35,732 nucleotides of DNA from Nitrospira sp. (GCA_005116775.1 SWDN01000003.1:418956-454687); one strand, 5' to 3'. Counted from the stretch's first letter, positions 1-10,352 are shown. The notes: generated from the sequence alone by a model not told the origin. Numbers and translations: made by a program.

Positions 1-337
1 AACCTGCCCCCATCTGCCCAGAATACCAGGTAATCTTGAGCGGCTGGCTTTTCTGATTTTGGCAGTCGTATTCACGCGAGGTGATCTTCGAAAGAGCCGG
101 CGCTGCGCCACCTTCAATCTGCGGTGTCTTGTAATCGAGCAAATCCGACATCGTTACCGTTTCATCCGCCTTGCGAAGGCTGCCGTGGTCTGCGAAGTAG
201 GCATAGGCATCCGTTTCGCCGACCTTCGACCAATCCGCCCCCGACTTGGCTGGCGAACCCGAAGGCGTGTCACTTCCGGTGCAGGCTGTCAGCAACGCGC
301 AGCTTAACACCACGATTGCGTATCGTATTCGCCTCAT
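1..337 (-). CDS. Putative lipoprotein, surface-adhesin-E-like (3' end beyond window start)
   Basis: Manual reverse translation from CAT at 335-337: MRRIRYAIVVLSCALLTACTGSDTPSGSPAKSGADWSKVGETDAYAYFADHGSLRKADETVTMSDLLDYKTPQIEGGAAPALSKITSREYDCQNQKSQPLKITWYSGQMGA; lipobox LTAC; open to window edge (so absent from ORF track). Confidence 0.75.
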   Translation of the reverse strand, partial: MRRIRYAIVVLSCALLTACTGSDTPSGSPAKSGADWSKVGETDAYAYFADHGSLRKADETVTMSDLLDYKTPQIEGGAAPALSKITSREYDCQNQKSQPLKITWYSGQMGAG

Positions 338-465
338 GTCCCTCGCATATACAGTGGCCGAATGGCCCAACCTATCGCCTCAAGACGTAGAAAGGATGGA
401 GGCAGGTCTTGCAATCCAACATTCGCGGCGTGTAGCGGGTCAGAGGCTTCGCTACTTCCCTTCTT

Positions 466-807
466 CTACCCTCGCGAAGACCACTTTCGCTGAAACCCAG
501 TTAAAATCTGTTCTGCCCGCGCATAGTCTGTTTCCGCAACCAACACAACACACATGGGCGAGTCCTGTGTGTTGCCCGAATGACTCTGGGATGGCTCTGA
601 CTGAGTCGGCGGAACGAACTGAATCTTTTCTCCGGTCAATGCGTTCAGGAAATCGGCATGGAGATTTGGGTCGCACGGCACCGTCAGCTTCCCCGTCCCA
701 GACAACCCACCCGCTCCTCTTCGGGAATACTTGTTCGAGAGCATAATCACGATGGCGGCGATTATGGCCACCACGGCAAGGCCGACGATTTTGGCTATGA
801 GCTCCAT
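466..807 (-). CDS. Small membrane-anchored protein, DUF2007-like
   Basis: 113 aa; N-terminal hydrophobic segment AKIVGLAVVAIIAAIVIML, then a domain ending MCVVLVAETDYARAEQIL resembling signal-transducing DUF2007 proteins. Confidence 0.65.
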   Translation of the reverse strand: MELIAKIVGLAVVAIIAAIVIMLSNKYSRRGAGGLSGTGKLTVPCDPNLHADFLNALTGEKIQFVPPTQSEPSQSHSGNTQDSPMCVVLVAETDYARAEQILTGFQRKWSSRG

Positions 808-997
808 TTCTCTACCGATCCTCCTCTTCTTTTACAGACCGGGAGCATACCCCAACAGACCTAATATATCGAGTGCCTCATGGCAGCTCAGCGCTGTTCT
901 CGTCGCTCCATCTCGCAGTGGTACAGAGCCATAGACCAACCTGTTTTAAACCAAGTACACTGTTTCGGCGCCTTGTCGTCTGACATGCGCGATTTCA

Positions 998-1456
998 GTG
1001 GATCGCTCAAGAGATGTGCGAATGAAACAGGAACTCGACCTTCGCTCCCATCAGTGGTCCGGCCATGAGCGGGTGATCGTGTTCGATGGAGTCTGCAATT
1101 GGTGCAACGCCTGGGTGAATTTCACGATCGCGCACGACCCCCATGGAACGTTCAAGTTTGGCACGCTTCAATCTGAACGCGCACAACAGATACTCCAAGC
1201 GCTGCAACTCTCTTCCGAAAACTTTGAGACCTTTCTGCTCTTGGAGCGCGCCCGCGTCTACACCAAGTCCACGGCAGCGCTGAGAATCGTGAGGCAGTTA
1301 TCCGGTTTTTGGCCGCTGTTCTACCTCTGCATTGTGATTCCTCGCCCACTGCGCGATGCCGTCTACGACTTTGTTGCGCGCCACCGGTACCAATGGATGG
1401 GGAAAGCTGAGACATGCCGCGTCCCTAGCCCCAACGAACGCGAACGGTTTGTGTGA
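998..1456 (+). CDS. Thiol-disulfide oxidoreductase, DCC family
   Basis: RVIVFDGVCNWCNAWVNF motif (D-G-V-C-x-x-C) typical of the DCC/YuxK family; the start may be internal. Confidence 0.85.
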   Translation: MDRSRDVRMKQELDLRSHQWSGHERVIVFDGVCNWCNAWVNFTIAHDPHGTFKFGTLQSERAQQILQALQLSSENFETFLLLERARVYTKSTAALRIVRQLSGFWPLFYLCIVIPRPLRDAVYDFVARHRYQWMGKAETCRVPSPNERERFV

Positions 1457-1625
1457 ATGATCCGCCGGAACAATGTCCTGTGTTTGGTCGAGCAACGAGA
1501 GAACCGAGAGAGATCCGCGACCAACTAACTGTTCTGAGTCGCCCCTCCCGCACAGGCGTAGCCATAGACCCGTCACGCCAGAAGACGTAGAATGAACGGG
1601 ATTTATCGTGACGTGAGGAAACAAG

Positions 1626-1892
1626 ATGGAAGAAGCTCGTTCCGTAGAAATGATGGAGATAGTCGTCTGCGCGGGCGGGATCGTGTATGGCGCAGTGTTG
1701 GCCTACGGACTCAAGCAGCAGTGGCGATGGATGATGGACCCCCCGGAATGGACATCGGTAATCTACTTTCCCACCGTCGTCAAGATGATTTGGGGGCCCA
1801 CTCATGTTCGGACCTTTGCCTATCTGACAGCCTACGGCTCTTTCGCGATGAGTCTCTTTTGTCTTGCCCAAGCCGTGGTGGCTTCCTTCTAG
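1626..1892 (+). CDS. Hypothetical small membrane protein
   Basis: 88 aa, two hydrophobic stretches; start preceded by AGGAAACAAG. Confidence 0.5.
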   Translation: MEEARSVEMMEIVVCAGGIVYGAVLAYGLKQQWRWMMDPPEWTSVIYFPTVVKMIWGPTHVRTFAYLTAYGSFAMSLFCLAQAVVASF

Positions 1893-2000
1893 CCGCGATG
1901 ATGAACTGGCGTTGGAAACCATTTCTCAACCGGTGGCAGTGAGTTGGCTCAGCCGGTGTGTTCGATCTCTCGTACTAAAACGCTCGATTGTTAATTTCGT

Positions 2001-2726
2001 ATGCTTCTCTCCATTGTCATTCCAGCTTTTAATGAAGCGCGTCTGATCCAAGGTTGTTTGCAATCCGTTTCCACGTCACTCGCCGCTAACCCCACGCCTG
2101 GCTTCACATCGGAAATTATTGTGGTCGACAACAATTCGACCGACAACACGGCCACTCTGGCAAGGCAGGCCGGCGCTCTGGTCGTGTTTGAGCCAATCAA
2201 TCACATCGGTCGAGCGCGCAATACAGGCGCCGCTCAGGCGACGGGAGATTGGCTGTTGTTTCTGGATGCCGACAGTGAGTTAAATCCTGGATTGCTCGCT
2301 GATATCCTGGGATTGATCGAAGAGGGTAAGAGCGTCGGTTGTGGCAGCACACTGCACATGCAAGGGTTGCCATGGTGGGGGGACTGGTTATTCCAACTGT
2401 GGAAGGGCACGTCGATTCTATTTCGCTGGGCGGCAGGTGCGTTGCTCGTGTGTCGTCACGACGCGTTTCGTGATGTCGGCGGGTTCAATCAAACTGTCTA
2501 CGCGGCTGAAGAAATTGGCCTCAGCGTTGCGCTCAAACAGTGGGGAAAGCCACGCGGTCTTCAATTCGTCATCTTGAGACAGCATCCGCTGAAGACATCC
2601 TCTCGCAAGGTGTCACTCTACTCCGGCCGAGAGATTGCCGGTCAGATCCTGCGAGTCTTCCTCCATCCACGCCGGACATTGCAAGACAAGAAGCAGCTAT
2701 CGGTCTGGTACGACGGACGACGTTGA
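2001..2726 (+). CDS. Glycosyltransferase family 2
   Basis: LLSIVIPAFNEARLIQGCLQS...IIVVDNNSTDNTATLARQAG...FLDADSELN GT2 motifs. Confidence 0.88.
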   Translation: MLLSIVIPAFNEARLIQGCLQSVSTSLAANPTPGFTSEIIVVDNNSTDNTATLARQAGALVVFEPINHIGRARNTGAAQATGDWLLFLDADSELNPGLLADILGLIEEGKSVGCGSTLHMQGLPWWGDWLFQLWKGTSILFRWAAGALLVCRHDAFRDVGGFNQTVYAAEEIGLSVALKQWGKPRGLQFVILRQHPLKTSSRKVSLYSGREIAGQILRVFLHPRRTLQDKKQLSVWYDGRR

Positions 2727-3106
2727 CAATCTCGATCACGGAGGTGGTGGCATGAACACGGTGGGGTAACATGCAACGAGTGTGCGAACACTTTTACCTG
2801 TACTCCTCTTCAACAGAATATGTCATTGAACATTGCCGACATTTTGCATAACAGATCAGGCGCATAAGCCATGCCATTCAGACCAAAACTCGCACGAAGC
2901 AAACCACCAATGAGGTAAACACCTAACACCGCTTGACTGAGAGGTTCCTAGCGCGTAGCATCACCATCAAGACGTTTCAGCCACGCCGACTGTCCCATCT
3001 CTCGCGCTTCTTGCCCTTCTCAACGCGACCGATTCTCCAGTCTCCGCCGCTCCAACGCTGGCATCGCACTCCGCAGACGTTCACATCGCAGTAAGGAGGT
3101 AGTCAC

Positions 3107-3316
3107 ATGTCGACGCCACGGCCCATTAGCGACCGCATCCTCGAACTACTCCGAGACTCAAAGGATTACGAATTCGACGCCTTGGTGGCAGCTTCTCCAG
3201 AGTTCAACTCTAGTGATATCTATCAGGAGATCTCTCGTTTAAGCCGGGCGGGCAAGGTGACAATCACTCGAGGCGTAGGAGTCTTCAGTATCAGACAAAC
3301 TGCACTTGTCAGCTAA
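3107..3316 (+). CDS. Hypothetical small protein, possible winged-helix fold
   Basis: 69 aa with strong Shine-Dalgarno AAGGAGG just upstream (gtaaggaggtagtcacATG); helix pattern DRILELLRDSKDYEFDALVAASPEFNSSDIYQEISRLSRAGKV. Confidence 0.6.
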   Translation: MSTPRPISDRILELLRDSKDYEFDALVAASPEFNSSDIYQEISRLSRAGKVTITRGVGVFSIRQTALVS

Positions 3317-3655
3317 GCGCCAGGAATGAACAGGCCAGCCTTGCACTCGACCATTTCGCAATGGGTGGCAGAATCTGGTTTATCTGATCTGTTTGGTTCA
3401 TGCGGTTTACTTGCTCCGCGAACGCAATAAACCTGACAAACCACCTCTCTGAATCGCCCTGCGCCTTCAGACGCAGCAGCCGTCGTTCGATGCCAAAAAA
3501 AACATGGCACAAGGTACCTTCCTGGTCATCTTGAGCTTGTTCGTTCAGATATTCTCATTACATCTTCAAAAACCACTCTATTGCTAGCCCTATAGCCATC
3601 TCCTCGGTATACTTTTCCTACCATGCCATAACACCACCGTATCTCTGTCATACCT

Positions 3656-4438
3656 ATGGAATCGATGTCCACAATCGTTCTTCCAGACTTCCTCCCCTAC
3701 TTGCTGGCAATTGTTGGATTGCTCGCCCTGTGGCAATACTATCAACTCCGCGTGATGAAGGGGCGAATCCTGGCCATCGACATCTTCGACCGGTCGGGCA
3801 TCCGCATGTATCTCTATGTTGTGGCCGACAATCTACAATCGTGCGAGGTGTGTCAGTCAGCTCACGGAACGGTGTTTCCTCCCAGTACCGTGATGAAGAA
3901 GCAGTTCTCGCCGATCAAGGGAACATGCAAGAACCCCGCTGGTTGCATCGGCTTCCTGGTCGGATTATACGGCGCGTGGCCGGAAGGCAACGAGATCGTC
4001 GCACGATTACGACAGTCCCCTAAACGTGAACCAATACAGTTGGGCCAAGATGACTTGATGGAAATCATCCTTGGTCCTTGGGAGCGGAGCATCAGCGCCA
4101 ACACCGACCGACTCGGCATCTACGTCTTGGAAGCGGTCCTGGGAGATTGCTCAAATCCAAAGCCCGCAATGGACAAATACCGTCAGATACTTGAAAGCGC
4201 GAAGGAAGTTCGACATATGCCACTGATCGTGCCGGCGTATTTTCGCCTTGTGGAACTCTTGACGAGGCAGGGGCAAGCAGCTGAAGCGCTCCATTTTGTC
4301 GAGCAGTTTGAGAAACGTTACAAGACTGGGCAGTCGGGGCCCTATGCTCCAACCCAGAAGCAACTCGGTCTCATGGCAATCAAGAAATCTCACCTCAAGA
4401 ATGCCGCACGAACGACGGCGACCACTTCAATGGCTTGA
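3656..4438 (+). CDS. Hypothetical membrane-anchored protein, Cys-rich segment plus TPR-like helices
   Basis: 260 aa; N-terminal TM; CEVCQSAHG...GTCKNPAGC cysteines; helical repeat-like C-terminus. Confidence 0.65.
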   Translation: MESMSTIVLPDFLPYLLAIVGLLALWQYYQLRVMKGRILAIDIFDRSGIRMYLYVVADNLQSCEVCQSAHGTVFPPSTVMKKQFSPIKGTCKNPAGCIGFLVGLYGAWPEGNEIVARLRQSPKREPIQLGQDDLMEIILGPWERSISANTDRLGIYVLEAVLGDCSNPKPAMDKYRQILESAKEVRHMPLIVPAYFRLVELLTRQGQAAEALHFVEQFEKRYKTGQSGPYAPTQKQLGLMAIKKSHLKNAARTTATTSMA

Positions 4439-4584
4439 AGCCTTTCCACTCACTCGTCGCGCCACCTCTATCGGCACTCACTCTGCTTGCACCCCCATTC
4501 TTCGACTTGCACTGACTGAGAAATCACCAGCCTCTTTCACAGAGTGGTCTCATTCTTGAGATAGACCGCGCACATTCAAAAAAG

Positions 4585-4590
4585 TATAAT
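4585..4590 (+). promoter_or_regulatory. Candidate -10 element (TATAAT) upstream of the Sel1-repeat gene
   Basis: Perfect TATAAT in the intergenic region before 4667; no convincing -35 at 16-18 nt spacing. Confidence 0.3.
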
Positions 4591-4666
4591 GCTCCCTGTT
4601 TCATTACCATTCTAGAAGTTCAGGTCGCGCGAAACGACGTGTATATCAACCGACAGCGGGTATCTC

Positions 4667-5266
4667 ATGAGTGCCACTGGACTCCTATCGATCCGACTCT
4701 CCGTAGTTCTGACATTGTCGATCGTTTCTATCTCCGCGCCAGCCTGGGCTGACTTCAAGGCGGGCGAGAAGGCCTATCAACGCCATGACTACGCCACGGC
4801 GTTGCGTGAATGGCAACCTTTAGCAAAGCAAGGACAGGCCGCCGCGCAATACCATCTCGGCCTGCTCTATGCCAACGGCCAGGGCGTTCAAAAGGACGAT
4901 GCTCTAGCACGGCAATGGTATGAGAAAGCCGCCAACCAGGGACACACGCTTGCCCAGCTCAACCTGGGAAGTTTGCACGATTATGGTCGTGGTGGCCTGC
5001 AGGATTTCAGAACGGCCGTGCGGTGGTATCTTAAAGCCGCCAATCAAGGCAATAATTTAGCACAGCAGAAACTCGGCCTTCTCTATGAGCATGGGGACGG
5101 CGTGCAGAAGGACTTTGCCCAGGCCTATATGTGGTATACGCTGGGCGCAGCGAACGGCGGGACAATTGGAGCCATGAAGCGAGATGATCTCGCCGCACGG
5201 ATGACCTCTGATCAGTTGGCCCAAGCGAAAAAACTGACGCGGGAATGGAAACCGAAACCCAAGTGA
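4667..5266 (+). CDS. Sel1-repeat (SLR/TPR-like) exported protein
   Basis: Signal peptide LSVVLTLSIVSISAPAWA; repeated AAAQYHLGLLYANGQGVQKDDALARQWYEKAANQGHTLAQLNLG units. Confidence 0.88.
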   Translation: MSATGLLSIRLSVVLTLSIVSISAPAWADFKAGEKAYQRHDYATALREWQPLAKQGQAAAQYHLGLLYANGQGVQKDDALARQWYEKAANQGHTLAQLNLGSLHDYGRGGLQDFRTAVRWYLKAANQGNNLAQQKLGLLYEHGDGVQKDFAQAYMWYTLGAANGGTIGAMKRDDLAARMTSDQLAQAKKLTREWKPKPK

Positions 5267-5348
5267 ACTACGACCGGTCCGGATGCGATCCCACCGTTGT
5301 CGTCACACGCCTGCACTAAGCCGTCCCGCTACATTGGCGGCCTTGCCA

Positions 5349-5522
5349 TCAGTAGTCGTCTATTTCTTCCGTTTCATCGACCAACTCAGCCGTGATCTCG
5401 GTGTTCTCGGTCTCCCACTGAGTCAATGGAATAACCCTGGACTTCAGAATCGCTTCCTGTTCCGAGCCTGCGGCTACAAGTAAATCATAATGAATACTTT
5501 GCCGCACCTGAAACGTTTTCAT
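5349..5522 (-). CDS. Hypothetical small acidic protein
   Basis: MKTFQVRQSIHYDLLVAAGSEQEAILKSRVIPLTQWETENTEITAELVDETEEIDDY; SD-like GAGGGAG upstream of the internal ATG at 5522. Confidence 0.55.
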   Translation of the reverse strand: MKTFQVRQSIHYDLLVAAGSEQEAILKSRVIPLTQWETENTEITAELVDETEEIDDY

Positions 5523-5634
5523 ACAGCTCCCTCTTAACGCCAATCCTTACTGTCCTACTGCCACACCATCGACCATCGGATGATTGGCGAATACTAGCAT
5601 CGAACAAACCTCACCGGCTACTGGGAGATACGGG

Positions 5635-6732
5635 CTACGATTGAAACTGTGCGGCGAGTTCACTCGGCTTGAAGACGCCCCGTTCGGTGATGATGCCGGT
5701 GATCAATTCAGCCGGAGTGACGTCGAATGCTGGATTGTAGACGGCGACCCCCAGGGGCGCGACAGGATGGCTGCCGTGGATCGTGGTGACTTCTGAGGGA
5801 TTCCGTTGTTCAATTGGAATGTCCGCTCCCGATTGTGTCTTCAGATCGATCGTCGAATAGGGCGCCGCCACATAAAAAGGAATGCCGTGCGCTTTTGCCA
5901 GCACAGCAACTGAGTAGGTGCCGATCTTATTGGCCACGTCCCCGTTGGCCGCAATCCGATCCGCTCCCACGACACAGAGGTGAATCTTCCCCTGCCGCAT
6001 GAGTGTGCCGGCCATATTGTCTGTGATGAGCGTGACGGGAATCTTGTCCTGCATCAGTTCCCAGGCCGTAAGCCGCGCACCTTGCAACACCGGCCTGGTT
6101 TCATCTGCGATGACCTGAATGTGCTTGCCCTGCTCCCAGGCCGCGCGAATAACGCCTAATGCCGTTCCGTAGCCGGCTGTCGCCAACGCGCCCGCATTAC
6201 AATGGGTCAGGACTGTTTGACCGTTCGCAATGAGTTCGGCTCCGTGCCGGCCCATGGCCCTACAGAGGGCAATATCTTCATCGAGAATAGCCTGTGATTC
6301 CTTCAACAGCGCAGCTTTGATCGACGCAATGGGCTGCGCATGTAACGAGGCGAGCAGACGTTTCATCCGTTCGATGGCCCAAAACAGATTGACCGCTGTC
6401 GGCCTGGTCGCCGCAAGATGATCGCAGATGACGAGCAAAGATTTCTCAAAGGCCTCGTAGCTGGACGCCATCACGGTTTGAGCGCCAAGCGCAACCCCCA
6501 TCGCCGCGGTGACACCGATGGCTGGAGCGCCCCTTACTTTAAGCGTGCGAATCGCGTCGGCGACGGTCTGATAGTCTCTGCAGTCCAAAAACTCGACGAA
6601 CTGCGGCAACCGACTCTGATCGAGCAGTCGTACCGCGCCATCTTTCCATTCGACGGTAGGAACCATGGAGGGATCTTGTAGCGGGAACTGAGGAACAGTG
6701 CAAGGGGTCAGTGTTTTTGGCGACCGCTCCAC
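5635..6732 (-). CDS. mtnA: S-methyl-5-thioribose-1-phosphate isomerase
   Basis: [115 protein letters not shown]; true start may be ATG at 6666 ([10 protein letters not shown]). Confidence 0.93.
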   Translation of the reverse strand: MERSPKTLTPCTVPQFPLQDPSMVPTVEWKDGAVRLLDQSRLPQFVEFLDCRDYQTVADAIRTLKVRGAPAIGVTAAMGVALGAQTVMASSYEAFEKSLLVICDHLAATRPTAVNLFWAIERMKRLLASLHAQPIASIKAALLKESQAILDEDIALCRAMGRHGAELIANGQTVLTHCNAGALATAGYGTALGVIRAAWEQGKHIQVIADETRPVLQGARLTAWELMQDKIPVTLITDNMAGTLMRQGKIHLCVVGADRIAANGDVANKIGTYSVAVLAKAHGIPFYVAAPYSTIDLKTQSGADIPIEQRNPSEVTTIHGSHPVAPLGVAVYNPAFDVTPAELITGIITERGVFKPSELAAQFQS

Positions 6733-7877
6733 TCGAGAATGGTGATCATCACCGCAATCAAGCAGGCTTGTACAAGCAGCAGCAATGCCTCACTCGTTCC
6801 GGCGTGACGGAGGGCTAACGCGGCCAGACCAAGGCAAATCGTCATCAGACAGATCATCGCGACACTCGCCTGACGAGACCCCAAGGCGCGTTCCAATCGA
6901 TGGTGCATGTGGTCTTTTCCCACATAGTCCAGCCATTCCTTGATGGACCGCACTTTCCCTGTCGCCACCCGCTCCACCGTGATGTGGATCATGTCGTAGA
7001 TGAGCACGCCGAAGATGAGGAGTGGATTGCTGAACGAGACGATCGGGCTATGATCCGCCCAATTCCCCTTGACGGCAAGACAGGCCAGCGTGAATCCGAG
7101 GAAGGTCGCCCCGCCGTCTCCCAGAAAAATCACAGCCGGTTTACGCCCGCGAAAGTTGTAAGGAAGAAATCCCGCTCCTGCCCCGATGATGGCAATAGCC
7201 AGCCATCCTAATTCCGGCTGGTTCGTCTCAAAAGCCACGGCTCCCATGAAACCAGCTATGAGGATCGCCAGTCCCGTGGCCAGACCGTCCATGCCGTCAA
7301 AAAAGTTGAAGGCGTTTGTGATTCCAACGATCCAGAGCAATGTCAGCAAGATATTTGCTATGTCGCCGATGGGGCCGCTCGGAAACAATGTCAGGACCTT
7401 GCCCGTGGCAATGACGATCCCGGCTGCCACCAGTTGCGCAACCAGCTTCGAAGAAGCAGGCAGCTCCCACACATCGTCGATAAGACCGACGATCAACAAG
7501 AGCGATCCGGCTGCAAGGGTTGCGATCATCCAATCCGGTAGGATCGAGTTCAACAACACCGACCCGGTAAACCCAAGATATACCGCGACACCGCCCAGCC
7601 TCGGAGTCGGATGGACATGAATCTTGCGGTCGGACGGCTGGTCGACCAGTCCCCACTGATGACTGAGATGCGTCATCAGCGGCGTCACTGCGCCGGCGCC
7701 GAGAAACGCAAAGAGGAGGACATAGAGCCACCGAAGACCTTCGAATACGAAGAGCTGACGAACCGGGGGAATCGCCAAGGCCACTGCGCCCAGCAAGGCC
7801 CCCAACGCCACCGGTGTCAGCCAGCGCCGGCCGCCACGCGATGCAAACGCTGAGACTTCTACCTCAATGGCTTTCAT
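6708..7877 (-). CDS. Undecaprenyl-phosphate N-acetylhexosamine-1-phosphate transferase, WecA/MraY/TagO family
   Basis: Multi-[56 protein letters not shown] motifs. Confidence 0.9.
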   Translation of the reverse strand: MKAIEVEVSAFASRGGRRWLTPVALGALLGAVALAIPPVRQLFVFEGLRWLYVLLFAFLGAGAVTPLMTHLSHQWGLVDQPSDRKIHVHPTPRLGGVAVYLGFTGSVLLNSILPDWMIATLAAGSLLLIVGLIDDVWELPASSKLVAQLVAAGIVIATGKVLTLFPSGPIGDIANILLTLLWIVGITNAFNFFDGMDGLATGLAILIAGFMGAVAFETNQPELGWLAIAIIGAGAGFLPYNFRGRKPAVIFLGDGGATFLGFTLACLAVKGNWADHSPIVSFSNPLLIFGVLIYDMIHITVERVATGKVRSIKEWLDYVGKDHMHHRLERALGSRQASVAMICLMTICLGLAALALRHAGTSEALLLLVQACLIAVMITILEWSGRQKH

Positions 7878-8953
7878 CCAAGTACCTTGCCTAACGATTG
7901 CACAATCTGCCCGACCTCGTCACCGGTGAGGTCAGGATAGAGTGGAATCGACAGCGCCGTTCGGTCTGCTTCGTCGCTGCGAGGGAAACCTGGCATGTCC
8001 AAATATCGGTGGAGTGGTCGAAAGACAGGCTTCCGACAGTGAATTCCCTGTTGCTCCAACTGACCGATCAGATTCATAAGACCATCCGGTTTAGCCTGCA
8101 TAGATGGCACTCTGATCACAAATCGATAGTATCCATGCGTCCTGCCTGGAGGCACGTTCGGACAGATTACGGTCTTGGATGAGAGGATTTCCCGATAGGT
8201 TGCCGCGAGAAACTGCCGCCGTTCATGAAAGGCAGACAGCCGCCCCAGTTGAGACAATCCGAGCGCTGCCTGTAAGTCGGTCAGCTTGAAATTGAATGAG
8301 GAAGGATCCAAGACCGGCGCACCATCATATTCACGAAGTGATCTGACTCGTTCCAGCAATGAAGCGTCATCCGATAGCACCATCCCACCTTCTCCGGCGC
8401 ATAGAAGCTTCGTGGCATAGAAGGAACAGACCGTGAGTCGGCCAACCGTCCCGACAGATCGACCCTGTTCCATCGCCCCCAGTGTCTGCGCGCAATCCTC
8501 GATCAGTGGAACCCCCAGCTTCTCAAGCGCGGCCAGGTCAGCTGGAAGCCCAAATAGATGTGGGACGATGATCGCACGAGTCTTCTCGGTTATCGCCAGG
8601 CCGGCTGCGAACGGATCGATGTTGAAAGTGTCGGGGTCGATGTCGACAAGCGTGGCTTGTGCCCCGACTCGTTGCGTCGCCAGCCACGGCGCAGCGCACA
8701 CATAGCTCGGCATGATGACTTCATCGCCGGCTCCGATCTTCAGCGCCCGCAACGCCAGTTCGAGCGCCGCAGTCCCTGAACTGACAGCCACCCCGCCCTG
8801 CAAGCCGAAGTACGCTGCCATCTCGTGCTCGAATCGTTCGACACAAGCCCCTTGGGCAATGTGCCTGGAACTCAACACATCGACCACAACACGCAAAGCT
8901 TCTTGGTCGATTGCAGGCCGTGAATGAGGAATCATTGTCGCGACAGTCGTCAT
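7874..8953 (-). CDS. DegT/DnrJ/EryC1/StrS family PLP aminotransferase
   Basis: VSSGTAALELALRALKIGAGDEVIMPSYVCAAP, LIEDCAQTLGA, SFYATKLLCAGEGGMVLSDD (PLP lysine). Confidence 0.92.
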   Translation of the reverse strand: MTTVATMIPHSRPAIDQEALRVVVDVLSSRHIAQGACVERFEHEMAAYFGLQGGVAVSSGTAALELALRALKIGAGDEVIMPSYVCAAPWLATQRVGAQATLVDIDPDTFNIDPFAAGLAITEKTRAIIVPHLFGLPADLAALEKLGVPLIEDCAQTLGAMEQGRSVGTVGRLTVCSFYATKLLCAGEGGMVLSDDASLLERVRSLREYDGAPVLDPSSFNFKLTDLQAALGLSQLGRLSAFHERRQFLAATYREILSSKTVICPNVPPGRTHGYYRFVIRVPSMQAKPDGLMNLIGQLEQQGIHCRKPVFRPLHRYLDMPGFPRSDEADRTALSIPLYPDLTGDEVGQIVQSLGKVLG

Positions 8954-9594
8954 AGACCGATATTAATAAACAATCGTAGCGGAACAAAGCCTTCTGCGTT
9001 TTTCACCCGGCCCTGGATGCCGCGAAAATGCGCCCCTGCCCGAATCACATCCACGATACTGAGACCTTCGATGTTCGTCTTTTTGACCTGCGAAGCATGG
9101 GCCTCAATCGATTTGACTTTCTCCTCAAGCACCTGGTCGATATCGACAAACACGGTCGGCGAAAAGTTCTGGGTTGTCGGACCTTCATAGAACAAGACGT
9201 TCTGGGTATAGCGGGTTGCGGTAATCGTGCTCATTGCCAGATTCCGATGGTCTTGATGGGTATCGTCGTGATAGTGGGAGAAAATAAAGTGCGGCTGAAC
9301 TTCTTTCACGACCGCTTCGATCTCCTGAATCAATTCGCGGCCCATCGGAACGGCGGTGTCTTCGTAGCTGCCCCAGAAAATCTTTTCGACCCGTAGTTGC
9401 TTCACCGATTCTTCCTGCTCACGCTTGCGGATGTCGCTCGACCCACCCTTATCGCCGGACGTCAACACCATCAGAAAAATGCGATGCCCCTTTTGAGCAT
9501 ACTTGAGCAACGTTCCACCGCACCCTGCCTCGATGTCGTCAGGATGCGCGCCGATGGCCAGAATCCGCATCGGTTTTCTACGATCGATCGCCAT
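8950..9594 (-). CDS. PIG-L family deacetylase
   Basis: AIGAHPDDIEAGCGGTLLKYAQKGH and HYHDDTHQDHRN zinc-binding motifs. Confidence 0.92.
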   Translation of the reverse strand: MAIDRRKPMRILAIGAHPDDIEAGCGGTLLKYAQKGHRIFLMVLTSGDKGGSSDIRKREQEESVKQLRVEKIFWGSYEDTAVPMGRELIQEIEAVVKEVQPHFIFSHYHDDTHQDHRNLAMSTITATRYTQNVLFYEGPTTQNFSPTVFVDIDQVLEEKVKSIEAHASQVKKTNIEGLSIVDVIRAGAHFRGIQGRVKNAEGFVPLRLFINIGL

Positions 9595-9615
9595 TCTTCT
9601 CCCCCTCGTGCATGG

Positions 9616-10346
9616 CTATGCGGCCGTCACGGCGTTCTGCCCTGTCCGAGCCTCGCGCAACCGAGCCAGCGCCTCCGGACCACAACAGAACAACAGGTCG
9701 ATAGCCGACATCGCCGGTATAAACGGTTCATAGGCTTGAGGATACCTCGGATGTTGAAATTGCTGGATGTCCAACTTCAATCCAGCCAATTCAAATTTCT
9801 TCGTGTCCATATATTGCTCTCCGCCAGGACCAGACAAATATCCTGATGCCCCAACAGCACGGCAGAGATCGATTAACCGATCTGTTGGCTCGTCGCGGGC
9901 TTCCCATTCCGATGCAGCGCATACAGGTGTCATGATCCCGAACGCGCCGAGCAGCCAACGAATCACCGCCATATTCAGGTCATGCAACCGCTCCCACGGC
10001 GCCTCATAGAGGCTGCGCAATTCCGGAAGATAGCGGTCACGGAACGGCGCCCGGGCATACTGCATCTCGAGAGCGCGAAGATGTCGGCTCCGCCAGTTTA
10101 CTGTCTGGTTGATTCTGACATCTTTCACCAGTTGGCCAAAATGATGGAGAACCGGCACGGTCACCCACTGAAACCCATCCGCGGTTCTGATTCGATTGCG
10201 ATTTTGCCACTCGTTTTTCTTGAACTGCACCGAATCCAACGCAATGAACACGTCTGCCTGATCGATCTTGTCCAGATATCCGAGCCAGGGCAATCCAGAT
10301 AGCCAAGCCACGGTAGAAATTGCGGCTGATGAATTGTGACGCGCAT
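9616..10346 (-). pseudogene. WbqC family protein with a frameshifting 23-bp near-duplication in codons 11-18 (or an assembly junction)
   Basis: ORF from 10346 gives MRVTIHQPQFLPWLGYLD then shifts; ORF 9616-10311 gives LPWLGYLDKIDQADVFIALDSVQFKKNEWQNRNRIRT onward. Removing one 23-bp copy restores a canonical WbqC N-terminus. The intact 3' ORF could still start at GTG 10309-10311. Confidence 0.75.
10271..10316 (-). repeat. 23-bp imperfect tandem repeat in wbqC
   Basis: Minus-strand copies CTACCGTGGCTTGGCTATCTGGA (10294-10316) and TTGCCCTGGCTCGGATATCTGGA (10271-10293); 18/23 identical, five differences all synonymous in the ancestral frame. Confidence 0.95.
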
Positions 10347-10352
10347 ACGTAC

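Noticed and set aside
2779-2796. Possible terminator AGTGT-GCGA-ACACT-TTT after the GT2 gene
   Set aside because: Only a 5-bp AT/GC-mixed stem with a very short T-run; too weak to call.
3309-3512. Two overlapping minus-strand ORFs (67 and 65 aa) in the 3.3-3.5 kb gap
   Set aside because: They overlap in different frames, are low-complexity (MNQTDQINQ), and follow the degenerate repeat tract; treated as noncoding.
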